25,953 nt of DNA from Bacteroidales bacterium. GTDB taxonomy: Bacteria; Bacteroidota; Bacteroidia; Bacteroidales; Bacteroidaceae. The translations under genes were made by a program, and so were the position numbers. This document shows positions 7,185 to 14,707 of the stretch, in pieces. Numbering within the stretch: the first letter of the stretch is position 1; each line of letters begins with the position of its first letter. The notes under the pieces are model-generated. The model saw nothing but the letters and a program-made list of their open reading frames with translations. It did not search any database and had not been told where the DNA came from. The stretch covers positions 1-25,953 of the forward strand of contig SFKY01000049.1 of the NCBI GenBank assembly GCA_004554665.1. The letters are read 5' to 3'.

Positions 7185-7709
7185 ATGATGAGTGCTTTGT
7201 CCGTATTGTGTTGGGTGTTGCCGTTGCCGGTACTCTTTATCGTACACGAAGTGGAAGAGTGGTTGTATATGTCGCGTTGGATGCAGCAGCATGGTCCTGA
7301 CCTGCAACGCCGTTTCCCCAAATACAGCAGGCTCGTTGCACACCTGATGTGTATCGATCGAAGGGCCTTTGCCGTGGCTGCGCTCGAAGAACTGCTCCTC
7401 TTATCGGCATGCGTGTGCTATGTACTGGTACAGGCACCGGGCAGCCTCTACGTGTGGGCAGCAGTGTTTTTGGCTTTTGCCGCCCACCTGTTGGTGCATA
7501 TCATTCAGGCTATGGTAGTAAGGGGCTATGTGCCTGGTGTAGCAACCTCTGTATTGCTGTTGCCTTACATGGCAATGGGCGTGTGGAGCTATGCGCTGGT
7601 ACTTACCATCGGCCAGCTGTTCCTCTGCTTGTTGGTCGGCCTGGTGGTCGTGGGAGTTAATCTGATGCTGGCCCATGCTTTGGGCATCAGATGCACACGC
7701 AAAAGCTAA
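7185..7709 (+). CDS. HXXEE-domain integral membrane protein
   Basis: This is a 174-residue, very hydrophobic protein with about five membrane segments. Its first segment ends in HEVEEW (His21, Glu24, Glu25), the pattern that names the HXXEE family. A second His-rich segment, AAHLLVHIIQA, lies near residue 105, and AALEELLLL near 66. Conserved His and Glu residues inside or next to helices could bind a metal, but no function is established for the family that I know of. Two ATG codons in a row (7185 and 7188) make the exact start uncertain. It has its own -7 box and probably stands alone; its stop begins a small inverted repeat (7707-7742). Confidence 0.8.
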   Translation: MMSALSVLCWVLPLPVLFIVHEVEEWLYMSRWMQQHGPDLQRRFPKYSRLVAHLMCIDRRAFAVAALEELLLLSACVCYVLVQAPGSLYVWAAVFLAFAAHLLVHIIQAMVVRGYVPGVATSVLLLPYMAMGVWSYALVLTIGQLFLCLLVGLVVVGVNLMLAHALGIRCTRKS

Positions 7710-7776
7710 ATGCCGTCATTACGCGGCCAATCATGGCATTTAGCACTGCTAAACGTGGCATTTATGTCTGTGAAAG
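7707..7776. repeat. TGGCATTTA motif cluster with 22-bp spacing
   Basis: TAAATGCC (7707-7714) is inverse to GGCATTTA at 7735-7742. ATGGCATTTA (7733-7742) is repeated as GTGGCATTTA (7755-7764) exactly 22 bases on. The same motif pair with the same 22-base step occurs at 16381 and 16403, where it opens the tandem array. It may be a small or degraded copy of the same intergenic element. Confidence 0.5.
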
Positions 7777-7875
7777 AATAGGGATGGCGGCCGATAACCA
7801 TCGATTGGAACAAATCTGCGATGTATCGCCGTGGTCGAAGTAGGTAGTTGTAAACGAAATAAAAGTGATATAGTG

Positions 7876-8544
7876 ATGGAAATAAAACCAGTTGCGGTCT
7901 TCCGCTCGCCTTTTACCTCCAAGTTTGGCATCCCCAAACAGAGCGGACTGGTAAAAGAATTGGAGGGAGAAATCGTGTTTGAGTCGGCTTATCGCAATGC
8001 AGACGCGCTTCGAGGGATGGACGGGTTCGATTATCTCTGGCTGATTTGGGGATTTTCGGCCAATCGGCATGCCGCCAACAGTCTGGTGGTGCGGCCGCCT
8101 CTGCTGGGTGGCAACGAGAAGGTAGGTGTGTTTGCCACCCGTTCGCCATTCCGTCCTAATCCCTTGGGACTGTCTTCGGTGCGTATCTCCCATATCGACT
8201 GGCACGATCATCGGGGTCCCGTCATCCATGTGTTGGGAGCCGATCTCATGGATGGTACCCCCATCTACGACATCAAGCCCTATGTGCCCTATGCCGACTG
8301 CCATGAGGGTGCGCGTGGCGGTTTTACGGACAGTCATGCCATCCGTAGGTTACAGGTCGATATCCCTCCTGCTGTGGTAGGACATTTTTCGGAAACCCAG
8401 TTGGCTGCCCTGCGCAAGACTTTGGCACTCGACCCGCGCCCACATTATCAGAACGACCCCCAAAAGGTATATGGGATGCCTTTTGAGGGTCGCGATATTC
8501 ATTTCAAAGTGGAAGATGACCGGCTCACCGTGCTCGATGACTGA
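7876..8544 (+). CDS. trmO: tRNA (N6-threonylcarbamoyladenosine37-N6)-methyltransferase TrmO
   Basis: TrmO (formerly TsaA/YaeB) methylates t6A at position 37 of tRNA-Thr to m6t6A using S-adenosylmethionine. The 222-residue protein has the family blocks in order: VFRSPFTSKFGIPKQSGLV at the N-terminus, VRPPLLGGNEKVGVFATRS, FRPNPLGLSSV, DLMDGTPIYDIKPYVPY and the C-terminal DPRPHYQNDPQKVYG. Their order and spacing match E. coli TrmO. An in-frame GTG at 7831 would add 15 residues unlike the family, so the ATG at 7876 is preferred. It converges on the aldo/keto reductase gene with only 13 bases between the stops and no terminator there. Confidence 0.93.
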   Translation: MEIKPVAVFRSPFTSKFGIPKQSGLVKELEGEIVFESAYRNADALRGMDGFDYLWLIWGFSANRHAANSLVVRPPLLGGNEKVGVFATRSPFRPNPLGLSSVRISHIDWHDHRGPVIHVLGADLMDGTPIYDIKPYVPYADCHEGARGGFTDSHAIRRLQVDIPPAVVGHFSETQLAALRKTLALDPRPHYQNDPQKVYGMPFEGRDIHFKVEDDRLTVLDD

Positions 8545-8557
8545 GTATGGATGAGGC

Positions 8558-9961
8558 TTACAACCTGCGTTTCAGTTGTTCCACATACTCACTGATTTTG
8601 TGTAGTTCACGCGGGATGCGTATCTTTTGCGGACACATCGACACACAGGTGCCGCAGCCGATACAGTGGTCTGCCTGGCGGAGCTTGGGGACACTGCGGT
8701 CGTAGCCCACAAGAAAGGCACGGCGCATGCGGTCGTATTCGGGGTCTTTCACATCTTTGGGTACGTTGCTTTCGTTCAGACATTTGTTGTAATGCACAAA
8801 CACGCCTGGTATGTCTACGCCGTACGGGCAAGGCATGCAGTACTTGCAGTCGTTGCAGGGGATGGTTTTATAGTCTACAATCTGTCGGGCAATCTCTTCT
8901 TCCAAAAAGGTCATTTCGTCCTTGGTAAGCGGTTTGAGCGGACAATAAGAGCACAGATTGTCTTTCAAGTGTTCCATGTAGGTCATTCCGCTCAGTACGG
9001 TAAGCACTCCGGGGCGGGTAGCAGCGTAACGGAAAGCCCATGAGGCCACACTGCGCTCAGGCTCACGCTCTTTCAACTGTTTCATCAGCTTGTAGGGCAT
9101 GTTGGCGAGCCTTCCGCCGAGCAGGGGTTCCATCACTACGGCAGGTATGCCGCGTTTCTCCAATTCTGCGTATAAGTAATCGGCATCAGTGTTGGCATCA
9201 TTGATTTCGTTGGCCCAATGCCAGTCCAGATAGTTGAGTTCTATCTGCACGAAATCCCAATGCACCTTGCCATCGTCCATCATCTTCAGCGCGTGGTCAA
9301 AGACCTTGATGTCGCCATGAAAGGAGAATCCGAGGTTGCGGATAACGCCCTTTTGTTTCTGTTGAAGCAGATAGTCCAATACGCCGTTGTCTATAAACCG
9401 CGCGTTGAAAAGATCCATTGCATCCGGGTATTCTCCGTTGCTCCCACCGATGGCGTGCAGTAGATAGTAGTCTATATATGAGGTCTGCAATTGTTTCAAG
9501 GAATTCTCGAAAAGGGCAATGGAATCTTTGCGGTTGTACACCGAGAAGTTAGACATCTTTGTTGCTATGTAGTAACTGTGGCGCGGATGGCGTGCCAGTG
9601 CGATGCCAGTATGCCGCTCAGACTGTCCCTTGGTGTACACGGGTGCCGTGTCGAAGTAGTTCAGCCCATGTGCCAACGCATAGTCAATCTGTCGGTTGAC
9701 CATTTCTTGGTCCACTTCCTCCTCACCGGTTTGTCTTCCACCCTCTGTTTGTCCCTTGGTGGGCAACCGCATCATACCATAGCCCAATACAGATACCTTG
9801 TCGTGGGTGTTGGGATTGGTCCGATAGGTCATTTTCCCTGTCGGTGGTTCCTGTGGAGCTTGCTTCTCTACTGTCTGCTGGTGGCATGCGGCAAGGAGGG
9901 ATGTCCCTGTAGCCGCCCCCATGAGTTGAAGAAACGACCGTCTGCTTATCTTCTTTTCCAT
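8558..9961 (-). CDS. Tat-exported aldo/keto reductase lipoprotein with ferredoxin tail
   Basis: This 467-residue protein has a twin-arginine signal SRRSFLQLMGAA (Arg7-Arg8) followed by LLAAC, a lipobox with Cys26. It is therefore probably exported folded and lipid-anchored. Residues 45-345 are an aldo/keto reductase barrel with the tetrad Asp104, Tyr109, Lys135 and His169 (DTAPVY, IATKM, YYLLHA). The C-terminal part has Cys369, 372, 375 and 378 (CNDCKYCMPCP) and Cys433, 436, 439 and 443 (CIGCGTCVSMCP), enough for two 4Fe-4S clusters. It is the last gene of the tatC operon, 13 bases after the membrane Fe-S gene. The substrate is unknown. A cytosolic AKR would use NADPH; outside the membrane the electron source is an open question. 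Confidence 0.9.
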   Translation of the reverse strand: MEKKISRRSFLQLMGAATGTSLLAACHQQTVEKQAPQEPPTGKMTYRTNPNTHDKVSVLGYGMMRLPTKGQTEGGRQTGEEEVDQEMVNRQIDYALAHGLNYFDTAPVYTKGQSERHTGIALARHPRHSYYIATKMSNFSVYNRKDSIALFENSLKQLQTSYIDYYLLHAIGGSNGEYPDAMDLFNARFIDNGVLDYLLQQKQKGVIRNLGFSFHGDIKVFDHALKMMDDGKVHWDFVQIELNYLDWHWANEINDANTDADYLYAELEKRGIPAVVMEPLLGGRLANMPYKLMKQLKEREPERSVASWAFRYAATRPGVLTVLSGMTYMEHLKDNLCSYCPLKPLTKDEMTFLEEEIARQIVDYKTIPCNDCKYCMPCPYGVDIPGVFVHYNKCLNESNVPKDVKDPEYDRMRRAFLVGYDRSVPKLRQADHCIGCGTCVSMCPQKIRIPRELHKISEYVEQLKRRL

Positions 9962-9974
9962 ATATCAGTATCGG

Positions 9975-11447
9975 TTAGATAGTTTTATGTACTTCGTGTC
10001 CCTCGACATAGATGGCTGCAAATGGGCGTGCCGGACACAGGTATTCGCACGCACCGCAACCTATGCAGCGGTTTTCGTCCACTGTCGGTATGCTCACCTC
10101 TCCGTCTTCGGTCTGGTAAGGCACCATTGTGATGGCTCCCGATGGGCAGTGGCGGGCACAGTTTCCGCATTCCACTCCGTCGGTGATGGCCACACAGTTT
10201 TGTTTCACCCATACGGCGTGCCCAATCTGTGTCGACGATTTGACCGTGGTGCCGATGGGGCGGATGGCTCCTGCCGGACACACCTCAGAGCAGCGTGTGC
10301 ACTCGGGACGACAGTAGCCGTGCTCGTAGCTCATGGTGGGTTTCATGAAATCCATGAGTCCGGTCGAAGGGCGCAACACGCCATTGGGGCAAACCGATAT
10401 GCACAACTGGCAGCCAGTGCAGTGCTTTGCCATGTTTTGTGCGCTCATGGCACCGGGCGGAGTGATGCCCGTCGTGCGTTTGGGTGGTGTCTTCTCGGAA
10501 ATCTCAGCCAGTCCGCCGTCCACTTTCAATTTCTCTTGGGCCAAGGCTGTGGTAGCCATGAGTGCCGTGAGCAGGAATCCTCGCCGCGAAGCGTCGGTTC
10601 TTGTCTCGATGGGTTTCTCCTGCTTGTGCTCCTTGACGTGGGAGAAACTCAGTGCGCCATGACGGCACTCTCCGATGCAGTTGCCGCAGACCACACAGCG
10701 GCTGTGGTCGATGCGATGGTGAAGAGCGTCTATGCACGAAGCCTTGCAGTGGCGTGCGCAGAGGCCGCATTCCACGCACTTGTCGGTGTCTATCCGTATC
10801 TTGAACCAGGCGTGTCGTGCCAGTAGTCCCAGCAACGTTCCTACAGGGCATATTGTGTTGCAGTAGATTCGTCCTTTGCGCCAGGCCAGCACACCGATGA
10901 GGAGTGCGGAAGCCACAGCCGCCAGCAGCGCATACAGTCCACGGTAGACAATGTCTGCCCGATAAAACAGGTAGCTGTCCATGCGCTCGGCCAGATAGGC
11001 CAGCCCGTTGTTGGCCAAGAGGTAGACAGGTTGCAGGAGTTGGCTTGCGATGCGTCCGAAAGTGGTATAAGGTGCCAGCATCGTGACCACGCTCCCGATG
11101 CCGGCTACCAAAGCAACCACCATGAGCAGCAACAATGGATAGCGGAGCCTATTGAGCGCCGGTGAATAACGATACGGCAGTTTTTTGCCATGTCTGCCAA
11201 TGCGTGCGATGAGGTCTTGCAGCACGCCCAAAGGGCAGATGACGGAACAATAGACACGCCCGAAGACCAGTGTCAGGATGATTAGCCCCACGACGATGGC
11301 TGCGTGGAGGGCGAGAATGGCCGGTAACAATTGTACTTTGGCCATCCAACCGAGATAGGCGTGGATGGTGCCCGTGAAATCGAGAAAGAGCAGGGTGATG
11401 CCGACCAAGAAGACGGCGGCCAAGAGGGTTCTGATTTTTCTTAACAT
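9975..11447 (-). CDS. NapH/NapG-like membrane 4Fe-4S protein with internal Tat motif
   Basis: This 490-residue protein appears built from two parts. Residues 1-275 resemble NapH/CcoG-type quinol-side proteins: four membrane segments, the CxxxCP pairs CSVICP (67-72) and CNTICP (196-201), then a two-cluster ferredoxin (Cys224/227/230/234 and 251/254/257/261). Next comes SRRGFLLTALMATTALAQ (287-304), a textbook twin-arginine signal in mid-chain. Residues 335-475 then hold four more cysteine quartets (343-353, 379-390, 418-434, 461-471), as in NapG/MauM. A polar N-terminal extension of the frame to 11660 lies inside tatC and is rejected; the ATG at 11447 is 5 bases past the tatC stop. It probably carries electrons from quinol to a periplasmic partner. 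Confidence 0.87.
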   Translation of the reverse strand: MLRKIRTLLAAVFLVGITLLFLDFTGTIHAYLGWMAKVQLLPAILALHAAIVVGLIILTLVFGRVYCSVICPLGVLQDLIARIGRHGKKLPYRYSPALNRLRYPLLLLMVVALVAGIGSVVTMLAPYTTFGRIASQLLQPVYLLANNGLAYLAERMDSYLFYRADIVYRGLYALLAAVASALLIGVLAWRKGRIYCNTICPVGTLLGLLARHAWFKIRIDTDKCVECGLCARHCKASCIDALHHRIDHSRCVVCGNCIGECRHGALSFSHVKEHKQEKPIETRTDASRRGFLLTALMATTALAQEKLKVDGGLAEISEKTPPKRTTGITPPGAMSAQNMAKHCTGCQLCISVCPNGVLRPSTGLMDFMKPTMSYEHGYCRPECTRCSEVCPAGAIRPIGTTVKSSTQIGHAVWVKQNCVAITDGVECGNCARHCPSGAITMVPYQTEDGEVSIPTVDENRCIGCGACEYLCPARPFAAIYVEGHEVHKTI

Positions 11448-11452
11448 ATAGC

Positions 11453-12223
11453 TTACGATTGACGGATTTTGCGAGTATAGGCCACGATGACGATGCTGGC
11501 CTCGTAGAGCAGCCAGATGGGCAGCGAGACGAGTGTGAGCGTGAATACATCGGTGGTGGGAGTGATGATAGCGGCCACGACGAGTACGGCCACGATGGCA
11601 TGGCGGCGGTATTGGCGCATCCATTGGGCGCGGATAAGGCCAAACAGGGCGAGCAGCCAACTGATGACTGGAATCTCGAAGACAATGCCAAAGACGATGC
11701 TCATGGTGAGCAGCGTGTCCATGTACGACTGCAGGGTAAGCATGTTGCCCACGCTGTCGCTTACCTGATAGGTGCCCAGAAATCGGACGGTAAGCGGAAA
11801 GATGACAGCGTAATTGACAACCACGCCGAGGATGAACATGATGTAACCGCCGCCCACGATACGCACGGCATAGTGACGTTCGTGCTGGTAGAGGGCAGGG
11901 GAGATAAACCGGTACAAGATATACAAAATATAGGGAGAGGCTGCGAGTAGCCCAAAACTGAATGCTGTCTTCATGTGGATCATGAACTGCTCGGTAAGTC
12001 CCACATTGACCAGTGGGATATCAAAGGTTCCGATGTCCATCAGCCTGTAAAGCGGGAATTGCGAGCTTTTCGGAGCCAAGACGATGGCAAACATCTCGTC
12101 TTTGAAGCAGAATGCAGCAATACCGCACACAGCGGCTACAATGACGATGCGTATCAGACTGCCGCGCAATACATCGAGATGCTCCCAAAAGGTGAGGTTT
12201 TGGCTGTTGTCCATGTTCGTCAT
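11453..12223 (-). CDS. tatC: Twin-arginine translocase subunit TatC
   Basis: TatC is the six-helix membrane receptor for twin-arginine signals. The 256-residue protein opens its conserved region with FWEHLDVLR (Glu14). It has the loop FISPALYQHERHY, whose Glu115 aligns with E. coli Glu103 at the signal-binding site, and FGIVFEIPV in a later helix. The ATG at 12223 (MTNMDNSQ) is chosen because a -7 box at 12244-12251 lies just upstream; an ATG at 12214 is also possible. It is the first gene of a three-gene operon whose other two products carry twin-arginine motifs. No tatA/tatB gene is present in the window. Confidence 0.94.
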   Translation of the reverse strand: MTNMDNSQNLTFWEHLDVLRGSLIRIVIVAAVCGIAAFCFKDEMFAIVLAPKSSQFPLYRLMDIGTFDIPLVNVGLTEQFMIHMKTAFSFGLLAASPYILYILYRFISPALYQHERHYAVRIVGGGYIMFILGVVVNYAVIFPLTVRFLGTYQVSDSVGNMLTLQSYMDTLLTMSIVFGIVFEIPVISWLLALFGLIRAQWMRQYRRHAIVAVLVVAAIITPTTDVFTLTLVSLPIWLLYEASIVIVAYTRKIRQS

Positions 12224-12243
12224 AATGGTGGTGTAAGTTGTTG

Positions 12244-12251
12244 CAAATGTA
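12244..12251 (-). promoter_or_regulatory. -7 box (TACATTTG) for the tatC operon
   Basis: TACATTTG on the minus strand matches TAnnTTTG and ends 20 bases before the tatC ATG at 12223. The longer frame reaching back to 12298 would start upstream of it, which argues against that start. Confidence 0.55.
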
Positions 12252-12306
12252 CAAAAAAAATGCAGGAAACTCTCCATTTGTTCGGTTTTATTATCCAATT
12301 TATCGG

Positions 12307-12338
12307 TTTCTTTCGCCGATTAACAATAATTACCTTTG
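12307..12338 (+). promoter_or_regulatory. Promoter of the PCMD-domain gene
   Basis: TACCTTTG at 12331-12338 matches TAnnTTTG. TTTC at 12307-12310 lies 20 bases upstream as a near-match to the -33 element. The predicted leader is about 55 bases and contains a short inverted repeat, ACTATT/AATAGT (12344-12363). Confidence 0.55.
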
Positions 12339-12397
12339 TGAAAACTATTTCTATCAGAATAGTTTGCTAACTTCGCTCTTGATTAATTGGCTTACTA

Positions 12398-13369
12398 ATG
12401 ATGTTACAGAAACGATGGTTGATAGGATTGGCATGTCTGGCCATCTCCCATGCCTACTGTAATCCAATGGGAGAGGCAGGCAAATTTGTCCCTATCAAAT
12501 TTGGAGACTTTGAGCAATGGGTGATGCGCCCTGTCAAGGAGTCGGGAATCATAGGAGGAGCAACCAAGACGCTCTACGAGGTGGGTCCCACACAGTCGCT
12601 TACAGGCAATGTGCCCTATACCAATAAGGGTGGCTCGCCGTGGGGTACCTCTAACGTGATGGCCAAGGTGTCGGGCATCACCAAGACCAACCAGTCTGTC
12701 TACAGAGACAGGCATGGTGGCGGCTATTGCGCCAAACTGGTCACCCACATAGAGCAGGTCAAGGTGCTGGGTCTCATCAATATCAAGGTGTTGGCTGCCG
12801 GTTCGCTGTATCTGGGTGACATGAAGGAGCCTATCACGGGCACCAAGGAGGGGCCGAAGGCCCTCAACTGGGGCATTCCTTTCACCGGACATCCCAAAGC
12901 GGTGCGGTTTGACTATAAGGTAGCGGTGAGTGGCGAGAAGAATCGCATCCGGCAGACCGGATTCAGCGGCAGACAGACAGTAGACGGCCCCGATCTGTGT
13001 GTGGCGGTGCTCTATCTGCAGCAGCGGCACGAGGATGCGGCTGGCAATATCACGGCCAAGCGGGTGGGGACAATGGTGGTTACCTACGGCAAGTCTACCG
13101 CCGGATGGGTGGAGGCTGCCACCTATCCCATCATGTATGGCGACATACGTTCCCGAAATGGCTACGATGCCACGCTGATGGGCTTGCGGTCGTGCGATTA
13201 TGCCCGAAACAGCCACGGCAAGAGCGTGCCGGTGAAAGAGGTGGGATGGGCGACGGCCAACGATGCCCCCACGCATCTTATCTTGCAGTTTTCCTCGAGC
13301 CACGGAGGCGCCTATGTAGGCTCTCCGGGCAATACCCTATGGGTGGATAATGTAGGACTGGTGTACTGA
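12398..13369 (+). CDS. PCMD-domain exported protein
   Basis: This is a 323-residue secreted protein. It starts with a signal peptide (LIGLACLAISHAYC, cleaved near residue 22; the Cys context is not a convincing lipobox). The rest forms one beta-rich domain of the PCMD type (putative carbohydrate metabolism domain, Bacteroidetes). Typical features are FGDFEQW, the strand GIPFTGHPKAVRFDYKV (about 164-180), a later LILQFSSSHGGAYVGSPG, and the C-terminal LWVDNVGLVY. Members are usually surface or periplasmic; no enzymatic activity is established, and a glycan-binding role is inferred. It has its own promoter and heads a plus-strand run of three envelope genes. Confidence 0.8.
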   Translation: MMLQKRWLIGLACLAISHAYCNPMGEAGKFVPIKFGDFEQWVMRPVKESGIIGGATKTLYEVGPTQSLTGNVPYTNKGGSPWGTSNVMAKVSGITKTNQSVYRDRHGGGYCAKLVTHIEQVKVLGLINIKVLAAGSLYLGDMKEPITGTKEGPKALNWGIPFTGHPKAVRFDYKVAVSGEKNRIRQTGFSGRQTVDGPDLCVAVLYLQQRHEDAAGNITAKRVGTMVVTYGKSTAGWVEAATYPIMYGDIRSRNGYDATLMGLRSCDYARNSHGKSVPVKEVGWATANDAPTHLILQFSSSHGGAYVGSPGNTLWVDNVGLVY

Positions 13370-13438
13370 TAGGCCTCGACCTTATATTTCAGCAAGGTAC
13401 TTTACGAGGATGAAAATCACCAATTAGCAGACGAAACA

Positions 13439-14635
13439 ATGTGGATGAAAAAGATAAAACAGGCGATAGCGTACCGCTGCCTCATGATAGGCGTGGTGCT
13501 GGTCATGGGAAGCGGGATAGAAGCTGTGGCGACAGACTGCGACTCGCTGACCGTGCCGGCTGACAGCACGAGGGTGGGACGCAAATCGGTGGTTACGCGG
13601 TTGCTCGACTATTTTAACGATGCCAACAAGGAGAAAACGAACAAGCGGTTCGACTTCAGTGTCATCGGAGGTCCCCATTACAGCACCGATACCAAACTGG
13701 GACTGGGATTGGTGGCCGCCGGACTCTATCGTACGGCACCTGCCGACACGTTGCTGCCACCCTCTAATGTGTCTTTGTACAGCGATGTCTCCACGGTGGG
13801 TTTCTATCTGTTGGGGGTAAGGGGCACCCACATCTTCCCCCATGATCGTTACCGTGTCAACTATACCCTCTACTTCTACTCTTTCCCCTCAGACTTTTGG
13901 GGAATAGGCTATGGTCAGGGCAATGACAGCAGCAATGAGAGCGACATGAAGCGATGGCAGGCACGGGTGAGCGCCTCGTGGCTCTTCAGGGTGTCCGACA
14001 ACCTGTATGTGGGGCCGACGGTGGCGTACGACTATGTGACAGCCCGCGAGGTGGAGCGTCCGGAACTGCTGGAGGGGATGGGCACGCGGACATGGAACCT
14101 TGGAGCGGGTCTGTCGCTGGTCTACGATACACGCGATGTGCTCACCAATCCGCACAAGGGCTGCTATGTGAGTCTGTCGCAGACGTTCAGACCCAAGTTT
14201 ATGGGCAATGATTACGCTTTCAGTACCACCGACCTGCAGGCATGCGGCTATCAGCGTGTGTGGAAAGGCGGAATCGTGGCTGCCGACTTGCGCTCCACCC
14301 TCAACTTCGGCCATCCCTCGTGGGCGATGATGGCACTCCTGGGCAGTGCCCAGTCCATGCGTGGCTACTACGAGGGGAGATACCGCGACAATCACAAGAT
14401 AGAGACGCAGGTAGAGTTGCGGCAACATGTGTGGAAGCGCAATGGGGTAGTGGCGTGGATAGGAGCAGGAACCGTGTTTCCTAAGTTTAGCGAGTTGCGC
14501 ATGAACCGGGTGCTGCCCAACTGGGGCATTGGCTATCGGTGGGAGTTCAAGAAAGATGTCAATGTGCGCCTCGACTATGGTTTGGGCAGGAGTGGGCAGA
14601 GTGGTTTCCTCTTCAATATCAACGAGGCGTTTTAG
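13439..14635 (+). CDS. Omp85/BamA-type outer-membrane beta-barrel without POTRA domains
   Basis: This 398-residue protein has a signal peptide (to about residue 31) and then goes almost directly into a beta-barrel. The Omp85 marks are LVYDTRDVLTNPHKGCYV (about 227-244) and the MRGYYEGRYRDN motif (307-318), the lid-loop VRGY/F element of BamA and TamA barrels. Near the end come GYRWEFKKDVNVRLDYGLGR and a terminal Phe, the usual barrel insertion signal. With fewer than 45 residues between signal and barrel there is no room for a POTRA domain, unlike BamA or TamA. Related short barrels occur next to varied partners in Bacteroidetes. The function may be lipid or protein transfer at the outer membrane, but this is inference. 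Confidence 0.82.
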   Translation: MWMKKIKQAIAYRCLMIGVVLVMGSGIEAVATDCDSLTVPADSTRVGRKSVVTRLLDYFNDANKEKTNKRFDFSVIGGPHYSTDTKLGLGLVAAGLYRTAPADTLLPPSNVSLYSDVSTVGFYLLGVRGTHIFPHDRYRVNYTLYFYSFPSDFWGIGYGQGNDSSNESDMKRWQARVSASWLFRVSDNLYVGPTVAYDYVTAREVERPELLEGMGTRTWNLGAGLSLVYDTRDVLTNPHKGCYVSLSQTFRPKFMGNDYAFSTTDLQACGYQRVWKGGIVAADLRSTLNFGHPSWAMMALLGSAQSMRGYYEGRYRDNHKIETQVELRQHVWKRNGVVAWIGAGTVFPKFSELRMNRVLPNWGIGYRWEFKKDVNVRLDYGLGRSGQSGFLFNINEAF

Positions 14636-14707
14636 ACAGATATCCCCTACAAGGCTACAGCTATCAAGATGGGATCAAAAAAGGCTATACTGAAAATGTG
14701 AAAGAAA

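Noticed and set aside
11448..11660. N-terminal extension of the membrane Fe-S protein
   Set aside because: It is an out-of-frame reading of the tatC 3' end, rich in Pro, His and Arg, with no match to the NapH N-terminus.
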